Source: Xanthobacter agilis (GTDB lineage: Bacteria; Pseudomonadota; Alphaproteobacteria; Rhizobiales; Xanthobacteraceae). Taken from it: a stretch of DNA of 64,000 nucleotides. Position 1 is the stretch's first letter. Each line of letters starts with the position of its first letter. Position numbers and translations under genes: made by a program. The notes under the pieces are model-generated. The model did no database searches and was not told where the DNA came from. It saw nothing but the letters and a program-made list of their open reading frames with translations. Below are positions 1 through 8,462 of this stretch, one piece after another. The stretch spans positions 1 through 64,000 of the forward strand of contig NZ_JABWGX010000021.1 of assembly GCF_021730435.1 (NCBI RefSeq), written 5' to 3'.

Positions 1-129
1 CGACCGCGGGTCGATCCCCACCATCGCACCCATCTCAAGGTGCCGCGCCGTCCGCAGGATCTTGATCATCAGGTCCGTCCCGATGTTCCCAGATCCAATG
101 ATCGCTGCCTTCATCTTGGGCGCGCTCAT
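1..129 (-). CDS. mhpF: Acetaldehyde dehydrogenase (acylating), N-terminal part
   Basis: Only the first 43 codons are inside the window; the gene runs off the left edge. The start is the ATG at 129. The visible N-terminus carries a Rossmann dinucleotide motif ([19 protein letters not shown]) as in MhpF/DmpF/BphJ, which oxidise acetaldehyde to acetyl-CoA with NAD and CoA while bound to the 4-hydroxy-2-oxovalerate aldolase. It overlaps the stop of the upstream hydratase by four bases (ATGA), so it is the next gene of the same leftward operon; an aldolase (mhpE) would be expected just outside the window. Family assignment rests on this short N-terminus plus context. Confidence 0.85.
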   Translation of the reverse strand, partial: MSAPKMKAAIIGSGNIGTDLMIKILRTARHLEMGAMVGIDPRS

Positions 130-932
130 GGGTTTTTCTCCGCCGTGCTGTGTATTCCGATGGAAACCTTCACCGTGCCGAGGCCGCCGATGCGGGCCTC
201 CAGCACGTCGCCGGGCGCGATCGCCACCATGGGGCCGAGCGCGCCGCTCAGGACCACGTCGCCGGCCTTGAGCGGCATCTCGAGGGCGGCGCAGGTGCGC
301 GCGAGCCAGAGCACCGCCGTCAACGGATTGCCCAGGCAGGCGGCCCCGCCGCCGAATGATGCCGCCAGGCCGTTGCGGTGGAGCGCCATGGTGGTGCCGG
401 CAAGGTCCATGCCGTCGAGCCGGCGGATGGGGCCGCCGATCACGTAGCAGCCGCTGGAGGCATTGTCGGCGATGGTGTCGGAGATGCGGATGTCCCAGTT
501 CTCGACCCGGCTGCCGACGATCTCGATGGCCGGGGCCACGTAATCGATGGCGCCGATGACCTCGGTGGGCGTGACATCGCGCGCGGCGAGGTCGCGCCCG
601 AGGACGAAGGCGATCTCCGCTTCCGCCTTGGGCTGCATGAGGCGGACGAAGGGCACCTCCTCGCCGTCGCAATATTCCATGTCTGCGAACAGCACGCCGA
701 AATCCGGCTGGCCGACGCCGAGCTGCTGCTGCACCGCCTTCGAGGTCAGGCCGATCTTGCGGCCGACCAGCCGCCGCCCCTCGTCCAGGGCACGGCTGGT
801 GTTGACAAATTGGACCTGATAGGCGGCATCGAGGTCGAGGCCGATCAGGTCGCGCACGGGTTCGCACGGCCGGCCGGCGCGCGCGGCGGCCGCCAGCCGG
901 TCCGCCGCCGCCAGAATATGTTCCGCGGTCAT
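126..932 (-). CDS. mhpD: 2-keto-4-pentenoate hydratase
   Basis: A 268-residue protein of the fumarylacetoacetate-hydrolase-like hydratase family (MhpD/BphH/DmpE), which adds water to 2-hydroxypenta-2,4-dienoate to give 4-hydroxy-2-oxovalerate, a cytosolic step. The family motif for pyruvate/metal binding is visible around [11 protein letters not shown] (about residues 56-66), and the acidic metal-site region around [11 protein letters not shown]. Length equals the usual size. It sits six bases downstream of the C-C hydrolase and overlaps the next gene, the order expected for a meta-cleavage operon. No damage is seen. Confidence 0.93.
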   Translation of the reverse strand: MTAEHILAAADRLAAAARAGRPCEPVRDLIGLDLDAAYQVQFVNTSRALDEGRRLVGRKIGLTSKAVQQQLGVGQPDFGVLFADMEYCDGEEVPFVRLMQPKAEAEIAFVLGRDLAARDVTPTEVIGAIDYVAPAIEIVGSRVENWDIRISDTIADNASSGCYVIGGPIRRLDGMDLAGTTMALHRNGLAASFGGGAACLGNPLTAVLWLARTCAALEMPLKAGDVVLSGALGPMVAIAPGDVLEARIGGLGTVKVSIGIHSTAEKNP

Positions 933-938
933 CTCAGA

Positions 939-1805
939 TCACCTTGAAAGAAACTGGAGCACGAGGGCATTGAACGCCTGCCAATGCTCCCATTGGGCCC
1001 AGTGACCGCAATTGTTGAACACATGCAGCTCGCTGTTGGGGATGCCGGCCAGGAGCCGGAGGCTCGCATCCATGGGCACGAAGCGGTCGTTGCGACCCCA
1101 GATCACCAGGGTCGGGGCCGCGATTTCTCCGAGGCGGGGTCCGAAATCGGGGAACTGCTTCGGGTTGGCGGCCAGGCTCTTGACGAAATTTTCCAGGTGG
1201 TCGCGCCGCTTGAGCATGTTGTCGAGGCGGGTCTGGAACAGGTCTTCGGTCAGGTCGCTCGGGTCGAAGACGAAGACATTCATCATCGCCTTCAGGTTTT
1301 CGATGGTCGGGTCGCGGTATAGGCCGTTGAGCAGCTTGATGCCCTCGGTCGGCATGGGTACGAACGGGCTCGCCCCGCCCGTGCCGCCGCCCATGAGCAC
1401 CAGCTTGCCCACGCGCTCGGGGTGGTCCAGCGCGAACGCCACCGCGCTATGGCCACCCATGGAATTGCCGAGGATGTGCACGCGCGCGAGCCCGAGCGCC
1501 TCGGTGAGCCCGGCCAGCACCCGCGCATTGAGGTTGGAGCGCGAACCGTTGCAGACGATGCTGTCGCTCTTGCTCCAGCCGGGGCAGTCCAGCAGGATCA
1601 CCCGGTAGCCGGCGGCCACCAGGGGTTCGATGTTGCGATTGAAATTGGCCCAGCCGGAGGCGCCTGGTCCGGAGCCGTGCAGCATGACGACGGTCTCGCG
1701 GGCGCTGCCGGGATCACAGTCGTTATAGTGGATGTTCAGCTCGCCCTCACCCTCGCGGATGCGCGCGAACCGGCTGGTCTCTGCTTCGGTAAAGGTTTGG
1801 ACCAT
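939..1805 (-). CDS. mhpC: meta-cleavage product hydrolase (alpha/beta hydrolase)
   Basis: A 288-residue alpha/beta-hydrolase of the C-C bond hydrolase group (MhpC/BphD), which splits the ring-fission product of the extradiol dioxygenase into 2-hydroxypentadienoate and a dicarboxylic acid (succinate if the substrate is 3-phenylpropanoid). Visible: oxyanion loop [10 protein letters not shown] (residues 43-52), nucleophile elbow GNSMGG with Ser115, acid Asp240 in WGRND, and His268 in NNCGH. All three catalytic residues are intact. It starts one base after the stop of the flavin reductase gene and is cotranscribed with it. Confidence 0.93.
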   Translation of the reverse strand: MVQTFTEAETSRFARIREGEGELNIHYNDCDPGSARETVVMLHGSGPGASGWANFNRNIEPLVAAGYRVILLDCPGWSKSDSIVCNGSRSNLNARVLAGLTEALGLARVHILGNSMGGHSAVAFALDHPERVGKLVLMGGGTGGASPFVPMPTEGIKLLNGLYRDPTIENLKAMMNVFVFDPSDLTEDLFQTRLDNMLKRRDHLENFVKSLAANPKQFPDFGPRLGEIAAPTLVIWGRNDRFVPMDASLRLLAGIPNSELHVFNNCGHWAQWEHWQAFNALVLQFLSR

Positions 1806-1806
1806 G

Positions 1807-2367
1807 TCAGGATTCCAGGGGGCTGGCGCGGTGGAAGCCGCCGTTCACATAAATCAGCGGTTCGCCGCCGGCGGGCTCGGGCGCGGCCAGCACCTCGCAC
1901 AGGAAGGCGTGGTGGGTGCTCTCGTCGAAGACCTTGACCACGCGGCAATCGAAGGTGGCGAGGGCGCCCTCCAGGGCCGGCGCGCCGGTGATGTGCGTGC
2001 GCCAGCGTCCGTGCTCGAAGCGGGCGGGGCCGAACACGCCTTCCACCATGCCGGCGAACACCCGCGCGAGCGGCTCCTGCTCGGCCGCCAGCACGTTGAT
2101 GCACAGGGCGCCGCTGGCCAGGATGGCGTCGGCGGCGGCGACCTTCTTGTTCACCAGGACCACCATGCGCGGCGGATCGACGGTGACCGAGCACACCGCG
2201 GTGGCGGTGAGCCCCACCGGCGTCTCGCCGTCGCGGCTGGTGATGAGGGACACGCCGGCCGCGAAATGGCGCATGCCGCCGCGATGCAGATCGGCGCTGA
2301 CCACGGGCAGGCCTTGCAGGTCCGCGTTCGTTTCCCAGTCAAGGCGCTGGTTGATGTGCTTTGTCAT
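1807..2367 (-). CDS. Flavin reductase, small component of two-component monooxygenase
   Basis: A 186-residue flavin-reductase-domain protein (HpaC/HsaB-like split-barrel fold). The family region [12 protein letters not shown], then [11 protein letters not shown] and [10 protein letters not shown], binds the flavin. Such proteins reduce FMN or FAD with NAD(P)H and hand it to a separate oxygenase. The oxygenase partner is the gene immediately upstream (14-base gap). The pair stands where E. coli has the single-component FAD hydroxylase MhpA, so the inferred role is to supply reduced flavin for ring hydroxylation of a phenylpropanoid. The precise flavin and nucleotide preference cannot be read from sequence. 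Confidence 0.85.
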   Translation of the reverse strand: MTKHINQRLDWETNADLQGLPVVSADLHRGGMRHFAAGVSLITSRDGETPVGLTATAVCSVTVDPPRMVVLVNKKVAAADAILASGALCINVLAAEQEPLARVFAGMVEGVFGPARFEHGRWRTHITGAPALEGALATFDCRVVKVFDESTHHAFLCEVLAAPEPAGGEPLIYVNGGFHRASPLES

Positions 2368-2380
2368 GACCGCCTGTCTT

Positions 2381-3574
2381 TCACGCGCGCACGCCGAACG
2401 GGTTCGCCGCCGGCATGGGATTGCCCAGCATCTGGCCGCCGAGGAGGTCGCCGATGTTGTCCTGGTTCTGGGTGATGTGGTTGGCGCCCACCAGGATGTC
2501 GCGCAGCTGGCGCTGCATGGGATTGCTCAGCCAGACGCCGCGGGTGGACGTCTTCTTGAAGATCATGTGGGCCGCGTCGAAGCATTCGCCGCCGGTGAAC
2601 TGGTTGGTGGCGAAGTGGCGCACGCGCACGTCGAGCGGCACCAGCTCGCCGCGCGTCACATAGCTCCAGGCTTCGTCGGTATTGTGCAGGATGCGGGTCG
2701 CCGCGCCCAGGATCTTGGCCGAGGCTTCCCCCAGGCGGCCCTTGATGAAGGGGTCGTTGACCGCCGCGCCGATGGCCTGGTTCAGGTTCTGCCGCGGCTT
2801 CATATGCTCGATGTAGAGATCGGCCATGCCGCGCGCCATACCGACGATGACCGAAGACACGGCCGCGTAGAACACGTAGAAAAACGGCATCTTGTAGAGG
2901 TTTTCCACATGGCCGTGGGTGTCCTCTCCATAGGCGGCGATGATGTGGCTGCGGTGGGCCGGAACGAACACGTCCTTCACCGCCAGCTTCTTGCTGCCGG
3001 TGCCGGCGAGGCCCACCACATGCCAGTCGTCCACGATCTCGAAATCGGACGCCTGCACCCAGAAGGAACGGAACACGCCCTCGCCATTCTCCATCAGGCG
3101 ACCGCCCAGAAAGGCGCCACCGGCCGCATGGTCGCAGCCCGAGGAGGTGAGCCATTCGCCGTTGAGCACATAGCCGCCTTCGACCGCCTTGACGGTCCCG
3201 AACGGGGCATAGGAGGACGACACCAGCCGGCTGTCGTCCTCACCCCACAATTCGTCGCCGCAGCGCGGATCGAGCAGGCCCACCTCGAACGGATGGACAC
3301 CCAGCACCATCACGTTCCAGGCGCTGGACGGGCAGCCGCGCGCCAGCTCCATGAGCACGCGGTTGAGCACGTTCGGGCTCATCTCATAGCCACCCCAGCG
3401 GCGCGGCTGGAGGATGCGGAAGAAGCCGGCATCCTGGAACGCCTGGATGGTGTCGCGGGGCACCATGCGCGCCTTCTCCACCGCGTCCGCCTTCTCGCGC
3501 AGCCAGGGGATCATGGCCTCGGCGCGGGCGACGAGCTCGGCTTCGGTGGGGGTGCATCTCGACCGGTCCAACAT
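2381..3574 (-). CDS. Flavin-dependent monooxygenase, oxygenase subunit (acyl-CoA dehydrogenase fold)
   Basis: A 397-residue group D flavoprotein monooxygenase with the acyl-CoA-dehydrogenase fold (HsaA/HpaH-C2 type). The start is the ATG at 3574, because a strong AGGAGG lies seven bases upstream; an open frame reaches 3667 but has no better start. N-terminal helical region (LREKADAVEKARMVP), middle beta domain (YVLNGEWLTSSGCDHA; the TSSG segment is typical of flavin binding) and C-terminal helical bundle are all present. It probably hydroxylates a 3-(hydroxyphenyl)propanoate-like phenol to the catechol used by mhpB. The substrate is inferred from the operon; phenols with other side chains are possible. 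Confidence 0.85.
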   Translation of the reverse strand: MLDRSRCTPTEAELVARAEAMIPWLREKADAVEKARMVPRDTIQAFQDAGFFRILQPRRWGGYEMSPNVLNRVLMELARGCPSSAWNVMVLGVHPFEVGLLDPRCGDELWGEDDSRLVSSSYAPFGTVKAVEGGYVLNGEWLTSSGCDHAAGGAFLGGRLMENGEGVFRSFWVQASDFEIVDDWHVVGLAGTGSKKLAVKDVFVPAHRSHIIAAYGEDTHGHVENLYKMPFFYVFYAAVSSVIVGMARGMADLYIEHMKPRQNLNQAIGAAVNDPFIKGRLGEASAKILGAATRILHNTDEAWSYVTRGELVPLDVRVRHFATNQFTGGECFDAAHMIFKKTSTRGVWLSNPMQRQLRDILVGANHITQNQDNIGDLLGGQMLGNPMPAANPFGVRA

Positions 3575-3624
3575 CTGGGTTCCTCCTGGCTTTTCTTGCT
3601 GGGCACTGAGAGCTGACGGCGCGG

Positions 3625-4563
3625 TCAGCATGGTTCGGCGCTCATGACGCCGTAGCCGGCGATCCATTCGTTGATGGGCCGGTAGTAGTCGCTGCGGGCG
3701 CTGTAGCGACCCGCCGCCGCCAGCGCCGCGAAGGCGGCGACCCAGGTGCGCACCTCATGGGTGGAGCGGCCCGCGGCCTTGGAAATGTCCTCGATGCGGA
3801 AGTCGTCCACGGCGTCGAGCCGGCCGGACAGCAGGAGATCGATGAAGGCCTGGTCCCATTCGGCGTTGAGCGGGGTCTGCGTGCTCAGCTCGGTGCCATA
3901 GATCTTGCCGGCGGCGATGGTGCGGGCCTGGCGCGCGGCGCGGGCCTCGGGCGTCGGGTTGCGGCCGCAGATCAGGAACTCGCTGATAGCTTCGGGCGCG
4001 CCGTCCAGCAGCGGCACCGGTGGTTCGTGGGACAGGCCGCCCGTGCCCACCACCAGCACGCGCTTGTCGAGGGTGGCGAGGAAGCGGCCCACCACCTCGC
4101 CCAGCCGGCGGACCCGCCGATAGGGCGCGAACGGCGGCGCCACCGAATTGATGATGATCGGGATGACCGGATAGCGCGTGAGGCTGCCGGTCAGTTCCTC
4201 CAGGGTCTGCGTGCAGCCGTGGTCCACCTGGAGGCGATGGGACAAAGCGATGTCCACGTCATGATCGAGGATGAAGCGGGCCAGCTCCTGCGCCAGCTTC
4301 TGGTCCACCGACAGGGCGCCCAGCTGAGTCATGTAATCGCCGACCGATTCCGCGGCGGTGGCGATGACGAACGGCGGCATCAGGTCGTAGAAGAGGCCAT
4401 TGTAGTGATCCGGGGCGAAGATCACGATCAGCTCCGGATCGAATGTCTCCACCTCGGCGCGGGCGCTGGCGATCACCGCGTCCACTTCCGAGACGACCTC
4501 GGCGCCGGGATCGTTGAGCCCACGCAGCGGCGTGTGCGACAGGCACTTGAGCTTAATGGTCAT
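3625..4563 (-). CDS. mhpB: 3-(2,3-dihydroxyphenyl)propionate 1,2-dioxygenase
   Basis: A 312-residue class III extradiol ring-cleavage dioxygenase (LigB superfamily), almost colinear with E. coli MhpB (314 residues). It cleaves 2,3-dihydroxyphenylpropionate (or the cinnamate analogue) using Fe(II). The two acid-base histidines fall exactly at the E. coli positions: His115 in QVDHG and His179 in GGLSH. The segment FAPDHYNGLFYD is a family signature. The ATG at 4563 is chosen because it gives the family length; the frame is open further upstream but that stretch crosses the promoter and the regulator's start. First gene of the leftward operon, 50 bases before the oxygenase gene. Confidence 0.95.
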   Translation of the reverse strand: MTIKLKCLSHTPLRGLNDPGAEVVSEVDAVIASARAEVETFDPELIVIFAPDHYNGLFYDLMPPFVIATAAESVGDYMTQLGALSVDQKLAQELARFILDHDVDIALSHRLQVDHGCTQTLEELTGSLTRYPVIPIIINSVAPPFAPYRRVRRLGEVVGRFLATLDKRVLVVGTGGLSHEPPVPLLDGAPEAISEFLICGRNPTPEARAARQARTIAAGKIYGTELSTQTPLNAEWDQAFIDLLLSGRLDAVDDFRIEDISKAAGRSTHEVRTWVAAFAALAAAGRYSARSDYYRPINEWIAGYGVMSAEPC

Positions 4564-4703
4564 GGTGGCTTCCTCAACCGTGGAAGCGGCCAGCCGCCGT
4601 GATGCGGCAGCGCGCTCCTCCCTTCCCGGTCGTGTTTTTCGTTGTAAGCGGAGCGCAGGATAGGAGCGGCGGCGGGCGGACGGGAACAACAAACCCGAAC
4701 GAT

Positions 4704-4718
4704 GTGCACCAGGTGCAC
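4704..4718. promoter_or_regulatory. MhpR operator palindrome
   Basis: GTGCACCAGGTGCAC is a perfect 15-base palindrome about its central base and lies in the 334-base gap between the divergent mhpB and mhpR genes. Its complement, GTGCACCTGGTGCAC, is the core of the E. coli MhpR activator site as I know it from the literature. Together with the adjacent mhpR-like gene this identifies the activator binding site. The rest of the gap (4564-4897) should hold the two divergent promoters; the AT-rich stretch just right of the operator (about 4721-4750) is the best candidate for one of them, but I cannot assign -35/-10 boxes with certainty. Confidence 0.85.
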
Positions 4719-4897
4719 GGCATTGAAAATGAAAGTTATTTCTCGTTTCGCAATGCGGCGGACATTCGTGCTGCGGCGCGCAAGATCGTGTATCGGCGCG
4801 CGTTTTCGGCTCATCGCGCGGGTGGGAGGAGAAGGACCGACCGGGGCCGGTACGGCGATCTTTTGCGATATGCTGGGCGAAACGCGGGAGGACCGTC

Positions 4898-5707
4898 ATG
4901 GAGGGCGCGAGCCCCTACAAGAGCGTGCGCGGGCTGAGCCGTGGCCTTGCCTTGCTCAATGTGCTGAACCGCATCGACGGCGGCGCCAACGTGGCGCGCC
5001 TCGCCGAACTGACGCAGTTGCACCGGACCACGGTGCATCGGCTGCTGGAGACCCTGCGGGACGAAGGCTATGTGCGGCGAAGCGGGTCCGATGACCGCTA
5101 TTACCTGAACCTGCGGGTGCGCGAGCTCAGCGAGGGGTTTCGTGACGAGCAGTGGATTTCCGCGCTGGCCTCGCCGCTGCTGGGGCAACTCTTGAAGGAA
5201 GTGGTCTGGCCGACGGATCTCACCACCCTTGATGTGGATGCCATGGTGGTGCGCGAGACCACCCATCGTTTCAGCAAGCTGTCGTTTCACCGCTCCATGA
5301 TCGGCCGGCGCCTGCCGTTGTTGCAGACCGCCAGCGGCCTTGCTTACCTCGCCTTCTGTCCCGAGGCGGAACGCGAAAGCATTATCGATCTTCTCGCCCG
5401 GCGGCCGAAGATGGAGTATCGCGTCGCCCGCGACCGTCCCGCGCTCGACGATCTCCTCGCCCGCGTGGTGCAGCGCGGCTATGGCGAGAACTACATGGCG
5501 TGGAGCGACGAGCCGAAGGTGGCCGGCATCGCGGTGCCCATTCGCGGCGGGGACGGGTTGCTGGGATGTCTCGGCCTCGTCTACATGGCCTCCGCCATGA
5601 GCATCGAAACCGCTGCCAGCCGCCACTTGGCCGCCATCCGCCGGGTGGTGGGCGAGATCGAGGCTGGAACCTCGAGGACCGCGAAGCCCGTGGCCGCCCC
5701 ACCATAA
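4898..5707 (+). CDS. mhpR: IclR-family activator MhpR
   Basis: A 269-residue IclR-type regulator. The N-terminal winged helix-turn-helix (LAELTQLHRTTVHRLLETL, about residues 31-49) and the C-terminal effector domain are both complete. Long stretches read like E. coli MhpR, for example ELSEGFRDEQWISALA and LDVDAMVVRETTHRFS, so the functional call is strong: it activates the mhp operon in response to a phenylpropanoid. It is transcribed away from that operon across a gap holding an MhpR-type palindrome. Confidence 0.95.
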   Translation: MEGASPYKSVRGLSRGLALLNVLNRIDGGANVARLAELTQLHRTTVHRLLETLRDEGYVRRSGSDDRYYLNLRVRELSEGFRDEQWISALASPLLGQLLKEVVWPTDLTTLDVDAMVVRETTHRFSKLSFHRSMIGRRLPLLQTASGLAYLAFCPEAERESIIDLLARRPKMEYRVARDRPALDDLLARVVQRGYGENYMAWSDEPKVAGIAVPIRGGDGLLGCLGLVYMASAMSIETAASRHLAAIRRVVGEIEAGTSRTAKPVAAPP

Positions 5708-5831
5708 GCGGGCTGGCCATGGCGGCTTTTCTCGGGTTTCATGTTACCCTTGACGAAAGGGCGCCAAGAGCGTCACAGGATGGCGCGCCCTGTGGCCTGG
5801 GCGCTCTCGGCTGCGCGGAGGTCGATGACAC

Positions 5832-7184
5832 ATGCTGCGTCTGATCGCCATTGCCCTGCTCGTCGTCCTCGGGTGCGCCCGCCCGGCCGACGCGGCGTCC
5901 GTGACCTTCTCGGCGTCGAATGCGGATTTCCGCAATCCGGAGCGGGGCTTCTGGCGGGAGGCGAATGGCGACTTCCTGGCCGCGACCGCGTCCGATCTAG
6001 ATTATGCGGCGCAGGCGGGAAGCATCGTCTATGCTCCGGTGCGGCTCGATGCCTATCGGAGCCGGGACCTGCCGCAATCCGTGCTCGACACCCTGGCCGC
6101 GCAACTGGCGCAGGTCCGCGCCAAGGGGCTGAAGGTGATCCTGCGCTTTGCCTATAATGGCGGGTTCACGGGATCGGTCGGGCTCGATGCCAAGCTGTCG
6201 CAGGTCTTGCGTCACATCGCGCAGGTCAAGCCGGTGGTGGCGGCCAACAAGGACGTGGTCTTCGTCTGGGAAATGGGGTTCATCGGGCCATGGGGTGAGG
6301 GGCATTCCTCGTCCAACGGGTTGAGCAGCACCGCCAACAAGAAGAAGATCGGCGACGCGCTGCTGGCCGCCCTGCCGTCGGACCGGAGCCTGATGTGGCG
6401 CACGCCGCGCGATCTCCAGCTCTGGTATCCCACCGTGCCGGCGGCCACGGTGCGCCCGCGCATCGGCATGTTCAACGACTGTTTCCTGTCCGACACCACC
6501 GACGTCGGCACCTTCGCGGATGATGCGGCGACCCGATCGGCACAGAAGGCCTATCTGGCTTCGATGACGGAGCGCGCGCCGTTCGGCGGCGAGACCTGTT
6601 TTTTCGACGCGTCCACGGTGGGCGCGCGAACCTCCTGCCCGGCGATCCTGTCGGAGGGCAAGCGCTTCCATCTCAGCTTTCTCGGCCGCGACTGGTACAC
6701 CAGTTTCCACGACATCTGGAAAGCCGGCGGGTGCCTCGACGATGTCAGCCGGACCATGGGCTATCGCCTTGTGCTGACCCGCGCCTTCGCTCCCGCAACG
6801 GTTGCGCGCGGGGGAACCGCCGGGGTGAGCGTGGCCTTGAAGAACGTCGGCTGGGCGGCGCCGATCAATCCGCGCCAACTGGTTCTGCGCATCCGCAATG
6901 CGAAAGGCAAGCTGGTGAAGGTGATCGCCGGAGGCGATCTGCGGGCGGTGGGGCCGGGAAGCGCCCGCACGGAACGCTGGACGTGGTCCGTGCCCGCGTC
7001 GCTCGCGGTGGGAACCTACAGTCTGTCGGTTGCCGCGCCGGACCTGTCCGCCTCCATCGCCACGCGTGCGGCCTATGCGATCCGCTTCGCCAATGCCAAC
7101 CAGACCGCCACGGGCGGCCTCAAACAAGCCTGGGACGCCACGCTGGGCGAGTTCACCCTGGGCCTGAGCATCGCCGTGAAATGA
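5832..7184 (+). CDS. Secreted DUF4874/DUF4832 protein
   Basis: A 450-residue exported protein. Residues 1-22 form a signal peptide (MLRLIAIALLVVLGCARPADA); the VLGC stretch could act as a weak lipobox at Cys15, but cleavage after ADA is equally possible. The sequence ADFRNPERGFWRE near residue 35 is the hallmark of DUF4874, and the second half (about 180-450), ending in a beta-sandwich-like region, fits DUF4832. These paired domains resemble a glycoside-hydrolase-like barrel plus an accessory domain, but no reaction is established, so the role in the envelope or outside the cell is unknown. It stands alone, between mhpR and a riboswitch. Confidence 0.75.
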   Translation: MLRLIAIALLVVLGCARPADAASVTFSASNADFRNPERGFWREANGDFLAATASDLDYAAQAGSIVYAPVRLDAYRSRDLPQSVLDTLAAQLAQVRAKGLKVILRFAYNGGFTGSVGLDAKLSQVLRHIAQVKPVVAANKDVVFVWEMGFIGPWGEGHSSSNGLSSTANKKKIGDALLAALPSDRSLMWRTPRDLQLWYPTVPAATVRPRIGMFNDCFLSDTTDVGTFADDAATRSAQKAYLASMTERAPFGGETCFFDASTVGARTSCPAILSEGKRFHLSFLGRDWYTSFHDIWKAGGCLDDVSRTMGYRLVLTRAFAPATVARGGTAGVSVALKNVGWAAPINPRQLVLRIRNAKGKLVKVIAGGDLRAVGPGSARTERWTWSVPASLAVGTYSLSVAAPDLSASIATRAAYAIRFANANQTATGGLKQAWDATLGEFTLGLSIAVK

Positions 7185-7249
7185 CGTGTCCGGTACGGCG
7201 TTCCTGCTTGACACGGGCGGCGTAAGGGGCTGTTTCTGAAGACTGCACA

Positions 7250-7444
7250 TGGTTTTCGATGGCGGAGCGGCGACGCGTCGCCATCGATATGGGAACGAGG
7301 AAGGGCTTGACCGCCCAAAGCCTCGACCGCCCCCGCGACTGTGAGCGGTGAGCGACTTCCAGGATGCCACTGGACCCAAGGCTTTCGCGGCCGGGTCTGG
7401 GAAGGCGGAAAGTTGCAGCGACCCGCGAGTCAGGAGACCGACCA
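7250..7444 (+). ncRNA. Cobalamin riboswitch
   Basis: The stretch has the conserved blocks of the AdoCbl riboswitch in order: GGGAACGAGG (7291-7300), the CCCCCGCGACTGTGAGCGG block (about 7330-7348), GATGCCACTGG, a GGGAAGGCGGAA block (about 7400), and the B12-box-like GCAGCGACCCGCGAGTCAGG followed by AGACC (7416-7440). It ends some 50 bases before the start of a CbiM-like gene; the intervening CTCAC...GTGAG repeat could form the expression-platform hairpin in front of the ribosome site. It would shut the downstream cobalt permease off when B12 is plentiful. Confidence 0.93.
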
Positions 7445-7496
7445 TGGGCAAGCGTTCAATCTCACGCCGTCGGGTGAGACGGCACAGGAGCTTTCA

Positions 7497-8174
7497 ATGC
7501 ATATCGAACCTGGCCTCGTGGACAGTGGAAAGATCTGGCTCAGCTATGCGACCGCCGCGGGCGCGGGCGGCTACACGCTGAAGCTCGCCTATGAGACGCT
7601 GCGGGATCGCGGCGCGCTCTCCCTGCTGTCGCGCAGCGTGGTGACGACGGCGCTGGTGTTTTCCTTCTTCGAGGTGTTGCCGCACTATCCGGTCGGCGTC
7701 TCGGAAGTGCATCTCATCCTCGGCTCGACCCTGTTCCTGATGTTCGGCGCCGCGCCGGCGGCCATCGGGCTCGCGTTGGGCCTGTTGATCCAGGGGCTGT
7801 TCTTCGCTCCATTCGACCTGCCGCAATATGGCATGAACGTCACCACGCTGCTGGTTCCGCTGTTCGCGCTCACCGCGCTGGCGCCCCGGCTCATCGCGCC
7901 GAACACGCCCTATGTGGAGCTGAAGTATCGCCAGGCGCTCGCGCTCTCGACCACCTACCAGGCCGGCATTGTCGCCTGGGTGGCCTTCTGGGCCTTCTAT
8001 GGCCAGGGCTTCACCGTGGAGAACGCGGCTTCGATCTCGTCCTTCGGCGTCGCTTACATGCTTGTCATCATCGTCGAGCCGCTGGTGGACCTTGCCGTTC
8101 TGGCCGCCGCCAAGGCGCTCCATAAGTGGAAGGGCAGCGCGCTGTTCGAGCGCCGCCTTTATGAGGCGGCCTGA
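7497..8174 (+). CDS. CbiM-like energy-coupling factor permease (cobalt uptake)
   Basis: A 225-residue integral membrane protein with about six hydrophobic segments. The N-terminus MHIEPGLVDSGKIW matches the CbiM/NikM start, in which the free amino terminus and the following His coordinate Co(II) or Ni(II); hence the ATG at 7497 (CAGGAG six bases upstream) and not the longer frame. The upstream cobalamin riboswitch points to cobalt rather than nickel. No CbiN, CbiQ or CbiO gene is beside it, so it must work alone or share ECF energising subunits encoded elsewhere. Confidence 0.85.
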   Translation: MHIEPGLVDSGKIWLSYATAAGAGGYTLKLAYETLRDRGALSLLSRSVVTTALVFSFFEVLPHYPVGVSEVHLILGSTLFLMFGAAPAAIGLALGLLIQGLFFAPFDLPQYGMNVTTLLVPLFALTALAPRLIAPNTPYVELKYRQALALSTTYQAGIVAWVAFWAFYGQGFTVENAASISSFGVAYMLVIIVEPLVDLAVLAAAKALHKWKGSALFERRLYEAA

Positions 8175-8342
8175 GCCGAGCGCCCGCGTCGATCGGACCA
8201 TCCGGTGCCGGAGCATGTCGTGTGCGCCTCGGCGCACGGCAATCGCTCCGGACCGCTGACGTTGTGCGTCTTGTTCTTGCGCATACAGTCGTGATGTCGC
8301 TTGAAAACGCGCGCGACGCGTCGAAATGAGATGCGAAGACCG

Positions 8343-8387
8343 CCGGCGTGTGCCGCAAGTTGGGTACACGCCGGCTCCCTTTTCTTA
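8343..8387 (+). terminator. Rho-independent terminator
   Basis: A perfect ten-base stem, GCCGGCGTGT (8343-8352) with ACACGCCGGC (8367-8376), closes a 14-base loop and is followed by a T-rich run. It lies between the CbiM-like gene and the convergent marR-type gene and probably ends the riboswitch transcript. A second, weaker hairpin (about 8209-8252, CCGGAGC...GCTCCGG) lies upstream of it. Confidence 0.75.
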
Positions 8388-8462
8388 CGTTCAAGGCCGG
8401 CTCCGACGGGATGATCGAGCCCTGCCGTTGGCCATGGAGACCCGGCCGCCGCGTGATCCACC

